Assembly (NCBI GenBank): GCA_002083365.1
Contig: LVWS01000013.1
Location: 43,923-107,922, forward strand
DNA: 64,000 nt
Reading direction: 5' to 3'
From: Nitrospira sp. SG-bin1
GTDB lineage: Bacteria; Nitrospirota; Nitrospiria; Nitrospirales; Nitrospiraceae
Part shown: one piece after another, positions 26,017 to 35,467 of the stretch
Layout: each line of letters starts with the position of its first letter
Position numbering within the stretch: the first letter of the stretch is position 1
Position numbers and translations under genes: made by a program
The notes under the pieces: generated by a model
The model's database searches: none
Seen by the model: the letters and a program-made list of their open reading frames with translations, nothing else
What the model was told of the DNA's origin: nothing

Positions 26017-26936
26017 CGCACGAGCAGCCGATGACTGTGTGGGTCGTGCTGTTCCTGGTCGCGGTGCTGGCCTCGGCATCCGGCTGGGCAGCAGAGATTC
26101 CCCTCCCAGGCGCCTTCGATGAACGGGTGCGCTACATCAATTACAACCCCGATCAAGTCGTCACGCTGCATGTCCGGCGCGGGGCCGTGACGCGGGTGGT
26201 GTTGGGCGAAGATGAAAAGATCGTGGTCGCCGCGGCCGGATTCATCGGCGACTGCACCAAAGCCGAAGGGGAGTGGTGTATCCGGGCGGAGGTCGGCACG
26301 AATCAAGTGTGGATCAAACCCAAGGATCGGGCGACCCATAATAATGTGGAGATTCGGACGGACAAACGAGACTACAGTTTTGAGCTCAAAGTACTGCCGG
26401 ACAATCGGCTCGGACGCTGGCGAAAGCCCCCGGCAGGCAAGGGATTGGAACGAGAACCGATGTACCGCGTCATCTTCCGCCATGCCCGCATGGATCAGGT
26501 CAATGTGGACACCATCGTGGGATTGGCGACCCGCACGGATCGGCGCACGTTGGACACGATCGAACAGGAGATGATCCAAGAGCGACTGGCCGAGGCCCTG
26601 CCGGAACTCCGCAATGTGCGTTATTCCATGGAAGTGCTCTCCGGCGGGGAAGAGATTGCCCCGTCCCTCGTGTTCGACGACGGCCGGTTCACCTATTTCC
26701 GGTTCCCACCGAATCATGAAATACCCTCGATCTTTTATATTTCGCCACGCGGCGAGGAAACCCGCATCAATTTTCATATGCAGGATGATCTTGCGGTCTT
26801 GCAACGGACCGGTCGCCGCTTCGTGTTGCGCCTCGGCGCGGCGGTCGTGGGCATCTGGAATGAGGCCTTCGATGAAACCGGCGTGGCGTCGAAAGATGGC
26901 GTGACCGTCTCCGGTCTACGGCGGGTCGTGCGATAG
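26013..26936 (+). CDS. virB9: VirB9 outer-membrane-complex protein
   Basis: A 307-residue periplasmic/outer-membrane component. A signal peptide (VWVVLFLVAVLASASGWA) is followed by the N-terminal strand region (ERVRYINYNPDQVVTLHVRR) and the C-terminal VirB9 domain (FDDGRFTYFRFPPNHEIPSI) that pairs with VirB7-type lipoproteins and VirB10. AGGGAACC precedes the ATG, which overlaps the virB8 stop. Confidence 0.93.
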   Translation: MTHEQPMTVWVVLFLVAVLASASGWAAEIPLPGAFDERVRYINYNPDQVVTLHVRRGAVTRVVLGEDEKIVVAAAGFIGDCTKAEGEWCIRAEVGTNQVWIKPKDRATHNNVEIRTDKRDYSFELKVLPDNRLGRWRKPPAGKGLEREPMYRVIFRHARMDQVNVDTIVGLATRTDRRTLDTIEQEMIQERLAEALPELRNVRYSMEVLSGGEEIAPSLVFDDGRFTYFRFPPNHEIPSIFYISPRGEETRINFHMQDDLAVLQRTGRRFVLRLGAAVVGIWNEAFDETGVASKDGVTVSGLRRVVR

Positions 26937-26940
26937 GACG

Positions 26941-28386
26941 ATGGCGGCACCAAATCAATCAACGAGTCAGCCTGACGGATCGAGCGACCGGTCCCAGCAA
27001 GCCGCGGCCCCAGCGATGGACATCGTGTCGGTGAACGAAACCGGTCCCGGCAGCAACCAGGTGGTCAAAGTCGTGGTGGCGGTGGTGGTCGCCTGTGTGC
27101 TCATCATTGGGTCGATGATGGGTGTGAAACAGTGGCAGGCACACAAGCAAGCGGCACAGGCCAAAGACGAGCAGAGCGACAAGACGGTGAACAAGCCCGC
27201 GCAAGTCGCGCAACGGCGGACGTTCGACACCGATGCCCTGGCCCTTCACGCGGACGTGGACATGAAGGGATCGCGTGGTCGTGGGCGCCCGGTGGTCCCG
27301 GAACTCGAACCGCTGCCTGGAGAGGACGCGAGACCGATTCCCCTGTCGGGAGTGCCGGCAGCCTCATCGAATGGTTCGGCGAATGGGACAGCACCGATGA
27401 GCCGCTTCGGTGGCGATCTCATCTTGACCTCGGCGGCGAGCCCCACCGGACCCAAGACTCAGCATGATGAACTGACTCCACAGAACGAAGCGCTCGCGAT
27501 GCTCCGCCAGCTCGTGAACCATCGCATGAATGACGGACCGATGGGACCTCCTGCTATCGGTGCGGGTGAGGGATCTCCAGCGAGCGGTCCTCCTGATAGC
27601 CATACGACCGGATCGGCTGATTCGAGTGTGCCTGGATCGAGCGGGAACGTTGGGTCAGACAACGGAACATCCTATGGAGTGCGGCCAGGTGCGATGGGGA
27701 ACACGTTCGCGCGTACGGCCACGGCCAGTAACGTGCAAGGAGAATCGTTGGGCAGTCAGCTCACGCCTTCGGCTACACCGAAAGCGCAGGCCACGATGTT
27801 GGGCGATCGGAGTTTGATCTTGCCGAAGGGCCGCACTATCGATTGTTCGCTCGCCGTGCGGGTGATCAGTGGTATCCCGGGACTCGCGACCTGCACGCTC
27901 AACAGCGATGTCTACAGCGACAATGGGCGGGTCGTGCTCTTGGAGCGCGGGTCCGAAGCGGTCGGCGAATATGCGGCGACCATGGCGCAGGGGCAACAAC
28001 GTCTCTTCGTCCTGTGGAATCGCGTGAAAACACCCACCGGCGTGGTGGTGGAGGTGAATGCTCCGACCGCGGATGAGCTTGGGGCGGCCGGCTTGCCGGG
28101 GTACATCGATCGCCACTGGTTCGAGCGGCTGGGCGCCGCCTTCATGCTCTCCATCGTACAGGATGCGATCGGGTTCGCCACGGCGACCCAAGCTGGTGGA
28201 AGCGGGGCGCAGCAACTCGGGATTTACCAGAATTCCGCCGCGACCGGCAATCGCATGGCCGAACGCATCCTCGAATCCACGATCAACATCAAACCGACGC
28301 TCTATAAGAATCAAGGGGATCGGGCGATGATCTTCGTGGCGCGGGATCTGGATTTCAGTGGAGTCTATGCCCTCCATGCTGATTAA
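26941..28386 (+). CDS. virB10: VirB10 scaffold protein
   Basis: A 481-residue protein spanning the envelope. A cytoplasmic N-terminus leads to one inner-membrane span (VVVAVVVACVLIIGSMMG, about residues 46-63), a proline-rich and low-complexity periplasmic region, and the C-terminal TrbI domain from about residue 290 (LPKGRTIDCSLAVRVIS; VVLLERGSEAVGEY; RAMIFVARDLDFSGVY at the end). It forms the outer-membrane ring with VirB9. The last 29 bases overlap virB11. Confidence 0.93.
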   Translation: MAAPNQSTSQPDGSSDRSQQAAAPAMDIVSVNETGPGSNQVVKVVVAVVVACVLIIGSMMGVKQWQAHKQAAQAKDEQSDKTVNKPAQVAQRRTFDTDALALHADVDMKGSRGRGRPVVPELEPLPGEDARPIPLSGVPAASSNGSANGTAPMSRFGGDLILTSAASPTGPKTQHDELTPQNEALAMLRQLVNHRMNDGPMGPPAIGAGEGSPASGPPDSHTTGSADSSVPGSSGNVGSDNGTSYGVRPGAMGNTFARTATASNVQGESLGSQLTPSATPKAQATMLGDRSLILPKGRTIDCSLAVRVISGIPGLATCTLNSDVYSDNGRVVLLERGSEAVGEYAATMAQGQQRLFVLWNRVKTPTGVVVEVNAPTADELGAAGLPGYIDRHWFERLGAAFMLSIVQDAIGFATATQAGGSGAQQLGIYQNSAATGNRMAERILESTINIKPTLYKNQGDRAMIFVARDLDFSGVYALHAD

Positions 28387-29479
28387 CGAAGTGGTGCAGC
28401 GCGATACGATGGTGCGGGAGCTGTTGCGTCCGCTGCTCCACTATCTGTCCGAACCGGGCACCACCGAGATCGTCATCAACCGCCCGACGGAGGTCTTCTG
28501 CGAAGTGGGCGCAGTCTGGACCAAGCACGACGAACCGAGCCTCACGTGGAGTCGCCTCCACGCGCTGGCCCGCGCAGTCGCCACCTATACGGACCAAGAT
28601 ATCGGCCCGGAGAAGCCCATCCTCTCCGCCACGCTGCCGGATGGCGAACGTGTGCAGATCCTGGTCCCGCCCGTCTGTGAGATCGGCAGGATTTCCTTCT
28701 CGATTCGGAGACCCAGCGACACGATTCGCACCTTCGAGCAGTACGAACGGGAGGGTGCCTTCACGCGCTTCTGTTGGGCGCGGCCGGAAGATCTCGAGAG
28801 CCGTGGCAGGGATCTGGATCACAAGGACCAAGAGTTAGTGGGACTGTTAGTGCAGAAGCAGCTGGCCCAATTCATCCGACGGGCCGTCGCCCTCAAGAAG
28901 AATCTCGCCGTGGTCGGCGATACCGGCTCGGGCAAGACCACGCTGATGAAGACGATCTGCCAGTGTATCCCTACGCGTGAACGCCTCGTCACGATCGAGG
29001 ATGTCCGCGAACTCGTGCTCCCGAACCATCCCAATCGCGTACATCTGCTGTATTCGAAGGGTGGGCAAGGCGTGGGTTTTGTCACGCCGTCCGCCCTGAT
29101 CGCTGCAACTATGCGGATGAAACCGGATCGGGTGCTGCTGGCGGAGTTACGCGGGAGTGAAGCGTTTGATTTTCTCAAGCTGCTCACGACCGGGCACAGC
29201 GGGTCGATTACCTCCTATCACGCCGAGTCCTGCGCCTTGGCGGCGGAACGCTACGTGTTCATGTGCAAAGAGCATGACCAGGCGGCGATGTACGACTCGC
29301 CGACCTTGAAACGGCTCGTCGCCCTCACGATCGACGTCATCATCCATGTCGTCGCGGCGATCGTGCCGGGTATCGACGGCCTACCGCCTCGGAAGGAATG
29401 GTTCGTGTCGGAAGTCCACTACGATCCGATTGCGAAACTCGTGGCGCGGTTTGGCAAAGCCACACTGGTGCGTGCGTGA
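28358..29479 (+). CDS. virB11: VirB11 traffic ATPase
   Basis: A hexameric secretion ATPase of about 373 residues. Walker A is VVGDTGSGKTTLMKTI near residue 185; the Asp box is IEDVRELVLPNH; Walker B is LLAELRGSEAFDFLK; the His box is TTGHSGSITSYHAES. The start is uncertain: GTG 28358, ATG 28367 (GTGGAG just upstream, my preference) or ATG 28376; all lie inside the end of virB10, so coupling is likely. Confidence 0.94.
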   Translation: MESMPSMLINEVVQRDTMVRELLRPLLHYLSEPGTTEIVINRPTEVFCEVGAVWTKHDEPSLTWSRLHALARAVATYTDQDIGPEKPILSATLPDGERVQILVPPVCEIGRISFSIRRPSDTIRTFEQYEREGAFTRFCWARPEDLESRGRDLDHKDQELVGLLVQKQLAQFIRRAVALKKNLAVVGDTGSGKTTLMKTICQCIPTRERLVTIEDVRELVLPNHPNRVHLLYSKGGQGVGFVTPSALIAATMRMKPDRVLLAELRGSEAFDFLKLLTTGHSGSITSYHAESCALAAERYVFMCKEHDQAAMYDSPTLKRLVALTIDVIIHVVAAIVPGIDGLPPRKEWFVSEVHYDPIAKLVARFGKATLVRA

Positions 29480-29486
29480 GGAGGGA

Positions 29487-31583
29487 ATGAGCAAGAAAAG
29501 GCCGGTGCTCGCGGTTCTACTGCTCTACATCCCCCTCGGATTGCTCGTCGCCGACTATCTCGCGGGTGCGCTGTTTTATGTGGCGAATAAGACGATGCCG
29601 GTGAATCTCTCCCTCTGGACCTGGCTGGATGCCTGGGACGCGTACCGGAACGACCCGGTGCAACGGCGGCGCTTACAGTTTGGAGCCGTGGTCGGGTTGG
29701 GCCTAATGATTATCGGCCCGGGACTTCTTCTGCTGGCGCAGCGCACGAGACGCCCGTCATTGCATGGGGATGCGCGGTTTGCGTCGCGGTCCGAGATCCG
29801 CGACGCCGGGCTATATGGTACGAACGGGATCGTCGTCGGCAAAGATGGACGGCGGTTCCTGCTCTATCCCGGTCAGGAATTCGTCTTGGTGGCCGCGCCG
29901 ACCCGCTCCGGCAAAGGCGTAAGCCTCGTCATTCCGAATCTCCTGAACTTCCAGGGTTCGGTAGTCGTGCTCGACGTCAAGATGGAAAACTTCGCCTACA
30001 CCTCCCGGTTCCGGGCCATGCATGGACAGAAGGTGTTCCTGTTCAATCCCTTTGCCGACGACTTCCGAACGCATCGGTGGAATCCATTGGATGGCGTGAG
30101 TCGCTCGCCCCTGACCCGCATCGGGGACATTCAGGCCATTGCGCAGGTGTTGTATCCAACCGAGCACGTCAAGGAGGCCTTTTGGAGTGAATCCGCGCGC
30201 AATCTGTTCTTGGGTCTCACCCTCTATCTACTCGAAACCCCGACGTTGCCCTGTACCTTGGGCGAGTTGCTGCGGCAAGCCTCTGGAAACGGCGCCCCGA
30301 TGAAAGAGTATCTGAGTGGGATCATCGCGCAACGCGCCACCGGCGAGCAGGCCTTGAGCCAAGAATGTCGAGAGGCGTTACAGCGGTTCTACCACAACTC
30401 CGAGAATACCTTGGCAAGCATCCTGGCCACTTTCGTGGCACCGCTCACCATATTCAGCAATCCCATCGTGGATGCGGCCACCTCCGCGACCGAGATTCGG
30501 GTCGAAGACATCCGGCGCCAGCGGATGTCCATCTATGTCGGCATCCCGCCGAATCGGCTGAGCGAGGCATCTCTTCTCGTCAATTTGTTCTTTTCGCAGT
30601 TGATCCAGAAAAACACCCAGGAGCTCCCAGCGCGAAACCCATCGCTCCAACATTCCTGTTTGCTGCTCCTCGATGAGTTCGCGGCCTTAGGCCGGGTTGA
30701 CATCATAGCGAAAAGCGTCGGGTTCCTGGCTGGCTATAACCTCCGGCTCATGCCGATTGTCCAAAGTCTGTCGCAGCTGCAAGGCGTCTACGGGGACCGT
30801 GACGCGCGCACGCTCGTGACCAATCACGGGTGCCAGATCGTGTTTGCGCCGCAAGAACAGGCGGATGCCGAGGAGTATTCAAAAATGCTCGGCACCTATA
30901 CAGCGAAAGTACGGTCCACAGGCCACAGCCATCCCCGTGGCTTCAGCAGGGGACAGCAGGCCTCGCGGAGCACCCACGAATCCGAACAGGCGCGGCCACT
31001 GCTGTTACCGCAAGAGCTCCGCCAGCTGAGCGAGGACCAAGCGATTATTCAGATCCGAGCCTGCAAGCCGATTCTCTGTCGGAAGGCTCGGTTCTATGAC
31101 GATGAAACCTTTCTGAATCGTCTTCGTGGCGTTAGCCCCTCTCTGGCTGCGAGTGGCACTCGCATCCCGTCGCACGCCGAGCTGGAACAGGCTGCGCTCG
31201 TCCTGGGAGAGTTGTCGGTCGAGGTGCCGCGCCTAGATGTGGATCTGCATCGGGCTCGAGTGGAACAACGGAGAAGGCCGCTACAGGCTGGAGAACCGAT
31301 CGATGTGGCGAAGTTGGCCGTCGATCTGGCGCTAATACCGCCCGTGACGACTGACCAGCCACCGGACCCGGAATACGTGCAGCGGTTCGTGGACGCGTAT
31401 TTCGATCAATTGGAATGGGTCACCAAAGAACCCGTGCCGAGCGGCTCAGCAGCCGTCGAGTCTGATGAACAGGAGCGGGAAGAAGACGGAGCAGCGCGAA
31501 CAACCGGTGCGGCGGTGCAGCCGGTGAAGACGCATGTGGACAGGGCGACAACGGTGGATCTATCGGTGCTCGATGTTGAGTGA
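29487..31583 (+). CDS. virD4: VirD4 coupling protein
   Basis: The 698-residue type IV coupling protein recruits the relaxase-DNA complex to the channel. I start at the ATG at 29487 with GGAGGGA in front; the frame is open further upstream only inside virB11. Two N-terminal membrane spans (VLLLYIPLGLLVADYLAGAL; AVVGLGLMIIGPGLLLLA), then Walker A APTRSGKGVS near residue 137 and Walker B LLLLDEFAALGR near residue 391. It has an acidic, poorly conserved C-terminal tail. The cognate relaxase is not adjacent but about 28 kb away. Confidence 0.95.
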   Translation: MSKKRPVLAVLLLYIPLGLLVADYLAGALFYVANKTMPVNLSLWTWLDAWDAYRNDPVQRRRLQFGAVVGLGLMIIGPGLLLLAQRTRRPSLHGDARFASRSEIRDAGLYGTNGIVVGKDGRRFLLYPGQEFVLVAAPTRSGKGVSLVIPNLLNFQGSVVVLDVKMENFAYTSRFRAMHGQKVFLFNPFADDFRTHRWNPLDGVSRSPLTRIGDIQAIAQVLYPTEHVKEAFWSESARNLFLGLTLYLLETPTLPCTLGELLRQASGNGAPMKEYLSGIIAQRATGEQALSQECREALQRFYHNSENTLASILATFVAPLTIFSNPIVDAATSATEIRVEDIRRQRMSIYVGIPPNRLSEASLLVNLFFSQLIQKNTQELPARNPSLQHSCLLLLDEFAALGRVDIIAKSVGFLAGYNLRLMPIVQSLSQLQGVYGDRDARTLVTNHGCQIVFAPQEQADAEEYSKMLGTYTAKVRSTGHSHPRGFSRGQQASRSTHESEQARPLLLPQELRQLSEDQAIIQIRACKPILCRKARFYDDETFLNRLRGVSPSLAASGTRIPSHAELEQAALVLGELSVEVPRLDVDLHRARVEQRRRPLQAGEPIDVAKLAVDLALIPPVTTDQPPDPEYVQRFVDAYFDQLEWVTKEPVPSGSAAVESDEQEREEDGAARTTGAAVQPVKTHVDRATTVDLSVLDVE

Positions 31584-31604
31584 CGGCGAAGAAGGAGCGG
31601 CAGG

Positions 31605-32717
31605 ATGAAGCGAGACGGAGGTCGTTGGGCAAGACGAATGGTCGCAGCGCTGTTGTTGCTCGCTGTGATGGAGCTGGACCTGGGCTGTGCGCCGAAGCCG
31701 GTGGTGCCCTCCGGGTGGCGACGCGTCACCATCAATTCCGACGAGGCGATCGCGAACTATCATGAGCACGTGACCCGCACGATGGAGGAGCGCCAGGGCC
31801 GCACGCTGTGGCAACGGCAGTTGGACCTGCTCAATCAACAGGTGTCGGAGCTGCGCGGGGTCGTGACCTATCTCCAGCTGAAGCAACAGGATTACGATCG
31901 GATGCGAACTGGCCACTCTCATGACGCGACGGAACGCATCCCATCCCGCAGGATGCGTCCAAGTCGCTCAACCCCTCAGGACCCGCCGGTCCCTGATGAC
32001 CTCGCGGCACCTCCGTCTGAGATGAACGGCCGCAACTTGGAATCCCGTCGGGCAAAGCCGGAACGCCGCACGGACGCCTGTGTCGGCGCGACCACCCAGA
32101 GCGATGAGGGCTCTGCCCGTCTGTGGAACGACGCCTTTCAGCGACTGAGCGGGATCAGCCAGAGTGGAACGTGTGGGGAGGGAAGCAAGACAGGCACCAA
32201 GCTCGTTCGCGTGAAGCCCCTCTCAGGTCCCTTGATCGCGCATGAGGCGCCCGGGCACCGATCCCGTACCGAGACTGAAAAGATTCTCGATGATACGCGA
32301 CCGCGGATGGTGGCGTGGGTGAACGCACGGGAGAAGTTGGAGGTGCGGAACCATGCGGTGATTTTTCGAGCCAGACCGACCCAGGGCGTGACGGCGTTTA
32401 CGCCGAGTCGGTCATCTCAGGAATATCTGAAGAAAGCGGCGGCCCAGAGTCCCTTCGTGGAGGTCCGCTCCTATTCAGATGGCTCGGAAGGCGACCAGTC
32501 CGTCGAAGACGTGACCCGAATGCGCGCCGAAGTCGTGCGGTCCTACCTCGTCGCCTTGGGCGTGCCCGCGATGAACATCGACCTCAAAGTGTTTCCCGTG
32601 GTGGTGCATGACTCCGCGGGGCAAGCCATCCCAGTGAAGAGTCGACGAGTGGAAATTGAATTCATCCTGCGCGACCCCGCGCGAGTCTATCCCGCTTGGG
32701 ATGCACGACAGGGGTAG
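31605..32717 (+). CDS. lipoprotein with C-terminal OmpA-like domain
   Basis: A 370-residue exported protein with a likely lipobox (MELDLGCAPKP) and basic N-terminus. Residues about 60-100 form a helical, Gln-rich segment (LWQRQLDLLNQQVSELRGVV). A polar linker follows. The C-terminal 110 residues look like an OmpA-family peptidoglycan-binding domain (VEVRSYSDGSEGD; RSYLVALGVPAMNIDL; KSRRVEIEFILRD). It sits immediately behind virD4 in the transfer operon. It may help anchor the channel to the cell wall, perhaps replacing a VirB7-type lipoprotein, which was not otherwise found. This role is inference. Confidence 0.65.
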   Translation: MKRDGGRWARRMVAALLLLAVMELDLGCAPKPVVPSGWRRVTINSDEAIANYHEHVTRTMEERQGRTLWQRQLDLLNQQVSELRGVVTYLQLKQQDYDRMRTGHSHDATERIPSRRMRPSRSTPQDPPVPDDLAAPPSEMNGRNLESRRAKPERRTDACVGATTQSDEGSARLWNDAFQRLSGISQSGTCGEGSKTGTKLVRVKPLSGPLIAHEAPGHRSRTETEKILDDTRPRMVAWVNAREKLEVRNHAVIFRARPTQGVTAFTPSRSSQEYLKKAAAQSPFVEVRSYSDGSEGDQSVEDVTRMRAEVVRSYLVALGVPAMNIDLKVFPVVVHDSAGQAIPVKSRRVEIEFILRDPARVYPAWDARQG

Positions 32718-32732
32718 GAAAGGAGTGTGGCC

Positions 32733-33827
32733 ATGAACGAAATCACGGCGGGAACAGCGGTGTTTGCCGAACGGGAGTCAACATCGAGCTCCGAGGAGCA
32801 GGAGGCGATGCGCCGGCGGAGGCCACAGCGGGCAGCGGAACCGCTCAGGCAACACAACGACGTCGGAGCAGCCCTGCGAAAACGGTTCATCATCGCTGGA
32901 ACGACCTACTACTACCGCGATCGAGAAGAGACAGTCGCGTTTGAGGATCGCGGCACGCGCCTCACCACCGAGTGGCAGGATCCGAATGTGATCCACGGCA
33001 TGATGCTGCGGGCGAGTGAAAAGGGATGGTCCGGTCTCTACATAAAGGGCACTGAAGCCTTCAAAGCCGAGGCCTGGTTGCAAGCGAAGATCGCAGGATT
33101 CGAGGTCGCGGGCTACCAGCCGCGGGCCTTGGATGAAGCCAAGCTCGCGGACCGTCTCAAAGACGTGCCGCGTCCGTCCACCGATAATCGAGAGGGAAGC
33201 CAGACCCACGAGAATGTGATCGAGAAGCAGGCGTCACACCAGCGGCGTGAACGCCCGTTCACGGAGAAGCAACAGGTGGCCCTGAAGACGTTGGAAGCCA
33301 TTCTGCTGGAGCGGGGTGATAGTCCAGCGATGCGAGACGCGGTGCTGACCGAAGCGAAAGCTCGACTGCGTGGGGATCGGATTATCGTGGGACAAGTGCG
33401 AGAACATGGGATCGCGCATTTCGAGCACAACCCCGACAAGGAGAAGAGCTGTTACGTGAAACTTGAGACGGGGCAGGGGGTGAAAGAGGTGTGGGGCACC
33501 GACCTGGCGCGGGCGCTGGAAAACAGCGACATCACGACGGGGGATCGGGTGGCGCTCGTGCAGAAACGGAAAGAACCGGTGGTTGTGCAGGTCGCCGTTC
33601 GCGATCAGCAGGGACGGGTGACGGAGACCACTCCGCGGACGGTGTCACGGAATGTCTGGGACGTGGTGAACCTCGACCGGTTGGGCGAGCGGGAACGAAA
33701 CGAGACCATCCGCACCGCGGACAAGGATCCGGTCGTGCCAGTCTATGATCGAGCGGCTGCACGTCAACAGCCAAATCCGGTACTAGTGGCGACGAAGCGT
33801 CGGGAACGCGAGCGCAACGATCGGTGA
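32733..33827 (+). CDS. LPD7 / KfrB-like domain protein of the transfer operon
   Basis: About 364 residues. The ATG at 32733 has AAAGGAG seven bases upstream. Residues about 45-140 resemble the LPD7 large-polyvalent-protein domain (RFIIAGTTYYYRDREETVAF; KGWSGLYIKGTEAFKAEAWL). Residues about 220-300 resemble the KfrB/TraI-associated domain (GIAHFEHNPDKEKSCYVKLE; EVWGTDLARALENS; GDRVALVQK). Such domains normally occur at the C-terminus of relaxases or primases of conjugative plasmids. Here they are a stand-alone protein, with no relaxase or primase catalytic domain. Confidence 0.7.
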   Translation: MNEITAGTAVFAERESTSSSEEQEAMRRRRPQRAAEPLRQHNDVGAALRKRFIIAGTTYYYRDREETVAFEDRGTRLTTEWQDPNVIHGMMLRASEKGWSGLYIKGTEAFKAEAWLQAKIAGFEVAGYQPRALDEAKLADRLKDVPRPSTDNREGSQTHENVIEKQASHQRRERPFTEKQQVALKTLEAILLERGDSPAMRDAVLTEAKARLRGDRIIVGQVREHGIAHFEHNPDKEKSCYVKLETGQGVKEVWGTDLARALENSDITTGDRVALVQKRKEPVVVQVAVRDQQGRVTETTPRTVSRNVWDVVNLDRLGERERNETIRTADKDPVVPVYDRAAARQQPNPVLVATKRRERERNDR

Positions 33828-33859
33828 ACCAATAGAGTACTTGAAGGTAAAGGAGGAGC

Positions 33860-34282
33860 ATGGTGATGACGAAAACGCGAGCAGGCGGCATCCTGGCCGT
33901 CTCAGCACTGTTGCTGCTGAGCGTCGAGACAGTCACTGCACAGATGCAAGAAGACCCACAACTGCAGGCAGAACTGACGGCCAGTCAGACTCAGGTACGG
34001 GCGGTGTCTCAGCTCTCCGGCATTGATCCACGAGCGTTAGACGCAGCCATCTCGGGCAAGGGGATCACACAACTCGTATCGCCTCAGGCCGCAGCCGGGG
34101 CACCCAAACCATCAAGCCCGTCGTTCTTGACGGGCATGACGCGCACGGCCTGTGAAGCCGTCCTTTGTCTCGGCGCGATCAGGGAGGCACCCGGCGAATG
34201 TGCCGAAGCCCTCGCCGAATACCATGCGATGCAGATGTTTGGCATGGGCAATGCCTTGTTGCTGATGTGTCCGACGCAGTAG
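33860..34282 (+). CDS. TrbM-like exported protein
   Basis: A 140-residue exported protein. A strong AAAGGAGG site precedes ATGGTGATG; either ATG could be used. The signal peptide is ILAVSALLLLSVETVTAQ. The C-terminal part has the TrbM/KikA Cys pattern: ACEAVLCLGAIREAPGECAE and LLMCPTQ. TrbM-type proteins are small periplasmic components encoded in conjugation regions. The middle segment (residues 30-85) is helical and unassigned. Confidence 0.65.
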   Translation: MVMTKTRAGGILAVSALLLLSVETVTAQMQEDPQLQAELTASQTQVRAVSQLSGIDPRALDAAISGKGITQLVSPQAAAGAPKPSSPSFLTGMTRTACEAVLCLGAIREAPGECAEALAEYHAMQMFGMGNALLLMCPTQ

Positions 34283-34366
34283 GCGTCTCAACGAGCGCTG
34301 TGACTATTGAATGACGAGTGCTGCTGAGCGTGGCCATCCACTACAGAAGAGAAAGGAACCAGAACG

Positions 34367-34663
34367 ATGACCGTACGTGTCGAGGATTGCGTGACCGAGC
34401 GAGAGGTCAAGATAGCCGTGTCGAAACAGACGGTGGGGGATGTTATCGTCACGGAAACAAGCGAGGGGTTTTATGTACAGGTGGAATTTCAGTACATCCG
34501 ACCGCGGTGGTTCTGGTTGACATCCAAGCGATCCCCTGCCGTCCCACGATGCTTCAAGCACCTGGGACGGTTAAACGACCATCTCCGAACGTTGGCGCCC
34601 TCCGCTACCGTGCGCATTCGGCGCGAACGGATGGGTGAGGAGTGCGTGGCCAACTCCGCATGA
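34367..34663 (+). CDS. hypothetical protein at the end of the transfer operon
   Basis: A 98-residue soluble, basic protein, not recognised. AAAGGAACC precedes the ATG. A beta-rich first half (VGDVIVTETSEGFYVQVEFQ) is followed by a basic tail (TVRIRRERMGEE). A terminator-like hairpin lies 38 bases downstream, so it is probably the last gene of the operon. Confidence 0.5.
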   Translation: MTVRVEDCVTEREVKIAVSKQTVGDVIVTETSEGFYVQVEFQYIRPRWFWLTSKRSPAVPRCFKHLGRLNDHLRTLAPSATVRIRRERMGEECVANSA

Positions 34664-34701
34664 ACGCCCGCACGACTCAAGAACGTTTCCCTCATGCACA
34701 G

Positions 34702-34728
34702 AGCCATGTCCCGAGCTGGGACATGGCT
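34702..34728 (+). terminator. 11-bp perfect hairpin closing the transfer operon
   Basis: AGCCATGTCCC (34702-34712) and GGGACATGGCT (34718-34728) enclose GAGCT. No T-run follows. The position between the last transfer gene and the converging gene at 34832 suits a bidirectional terminator. Confidence 0.55.
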
Positions 34729-34831
34729 GATGACAAACCGCAAGACTGCTAAGCGAGTACGTCGCGCCGCGCGGTCGGCTCGAAGAATCCTTGCTCGTGC
34801 AAATTGGTAAACCAGGTCTGAGCCAAGTCTG

Positions 34832-35173
34832 CTAGTCCAGTTTGGGATGAGGAAACTCATGGGTGCGGCCTCCAGCACCATGGGACTGGCAGACTTCCAT
34901 TCCTAGGTAGTCGTTTCTGAATGAGATGGGCTCGGCCGCCTCGCCGTCGGGCATATCATACAGTAGGAATACCATGTCGGGATCACGCATCAGGTCGCCA
35001 TTCTGCTCGCGATAGTGACAGAGCGACACTAGCCGTGTTCCGTTCTCACTCATCCCGATTTCCTCTACCGATAACGACAGGTAGCCGGACACCGTAATGC
35101 GAACGACGGTGGCCCCACCGAGCAGCTGCGTGAGGTACTTCGCAAACTCTTCATACATCTTCATTCTCTTCAT
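34832..35173 (-). CDS. hypothetical protein (DUF6908-like)
   Basis: A 113-residue soluble protein. The core VSLCHYREQNGDLMRDPDMV and FLLYDMPDGEAAEPISFRND resembles the DUF6908 family found on plasmids and integrative elements; I recall this pattern but could not verify it. There is no signal peptide or metal motif. It converges on the transfer operon. Confidence 0.55.
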   Translation of the reverse strand: MKRMKMYEEFAKYLTQLLGGATVVRITVSGYLSLSVEEIGMSENGTRLVSLCHYREQNGDLMRDPDMVFLLYDMPDGEAAEPISFRNDYLGMEVCQSHGAGGRTHEFPHPKLD

Positions 35174-35189
35174 CCTTTCGTCAGGTGAA

Positions 35190-35221
35190 GGAAACCTCCG
35201 GCGCGGAGGCCGGAGGTTTCC
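35190..35221 (-). terminator. 13-bp perfect hairpin between two minus-strand genes
   Basis: GGAAACCTCCGGC (35190-35202) pairs exactly with 35209-35221 around a 6-base loop. It lies 10 bases beyond the stop of the gene at 35231-35467 and just ahead of the start of the gene at 34832-35173. It probably terminates or stabilises the upstream transcript. Confidence 0.6.
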
Positions 35222-35230
35222 GATGATTCG

Positions 35231-35467
35231 TTACTGCTCCGGCTGCTCGCCGATCCAGGTCTTGGCCTGCGTCACGAGGACCACGAGGGCCTCAAGATCG
35301 GTGAGTCCGAAGGACGCCGAATCCTTCCACTCGCCGTGGGCGTCCTTGTAGGACCGCGCGAAGGTCGTGTTATAGAACTCGCCCTTCTCGCCGGCGTTTC
35401 GCCAGATCGTGGCCTTGATCACGCCGCAGCGAAGCGTGGTGACTGGTTTGTTTGATTGAGTTGCCAT
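35231..35467 (-). CDS. conserved small hypothetical protein
   Basis: A 78-residue protein. I use the ATG at 35467 because AAAAGGAGC stands just upstream; the longer frame lacks support. The pattern RCGVIKATIWRN, EFYNTTFARSYKD, EWKDSASFGLTDLEALVVL and TWIG is that of small plasmid-borne proteins with a single-strand-binding-like beta layout. I do not know an assigned function. The stretch 35468-35903 beyond its start has no convincing gene. Confidence 0.6.
   Translation of the reverse strand: MATQSNKPVTTLRCGVIKATIWRNAGEKGEFYNTTFARSYKDAHGEWKDSASFGLTDLEALVVLVTQAKTWIGEQPEQ

Noticed and set aside
27655..28377. 240-codon minus-strand frame opposite virB10
   Set aside because: Antisense shadow of a conserved gene; no start signal or family likeness.
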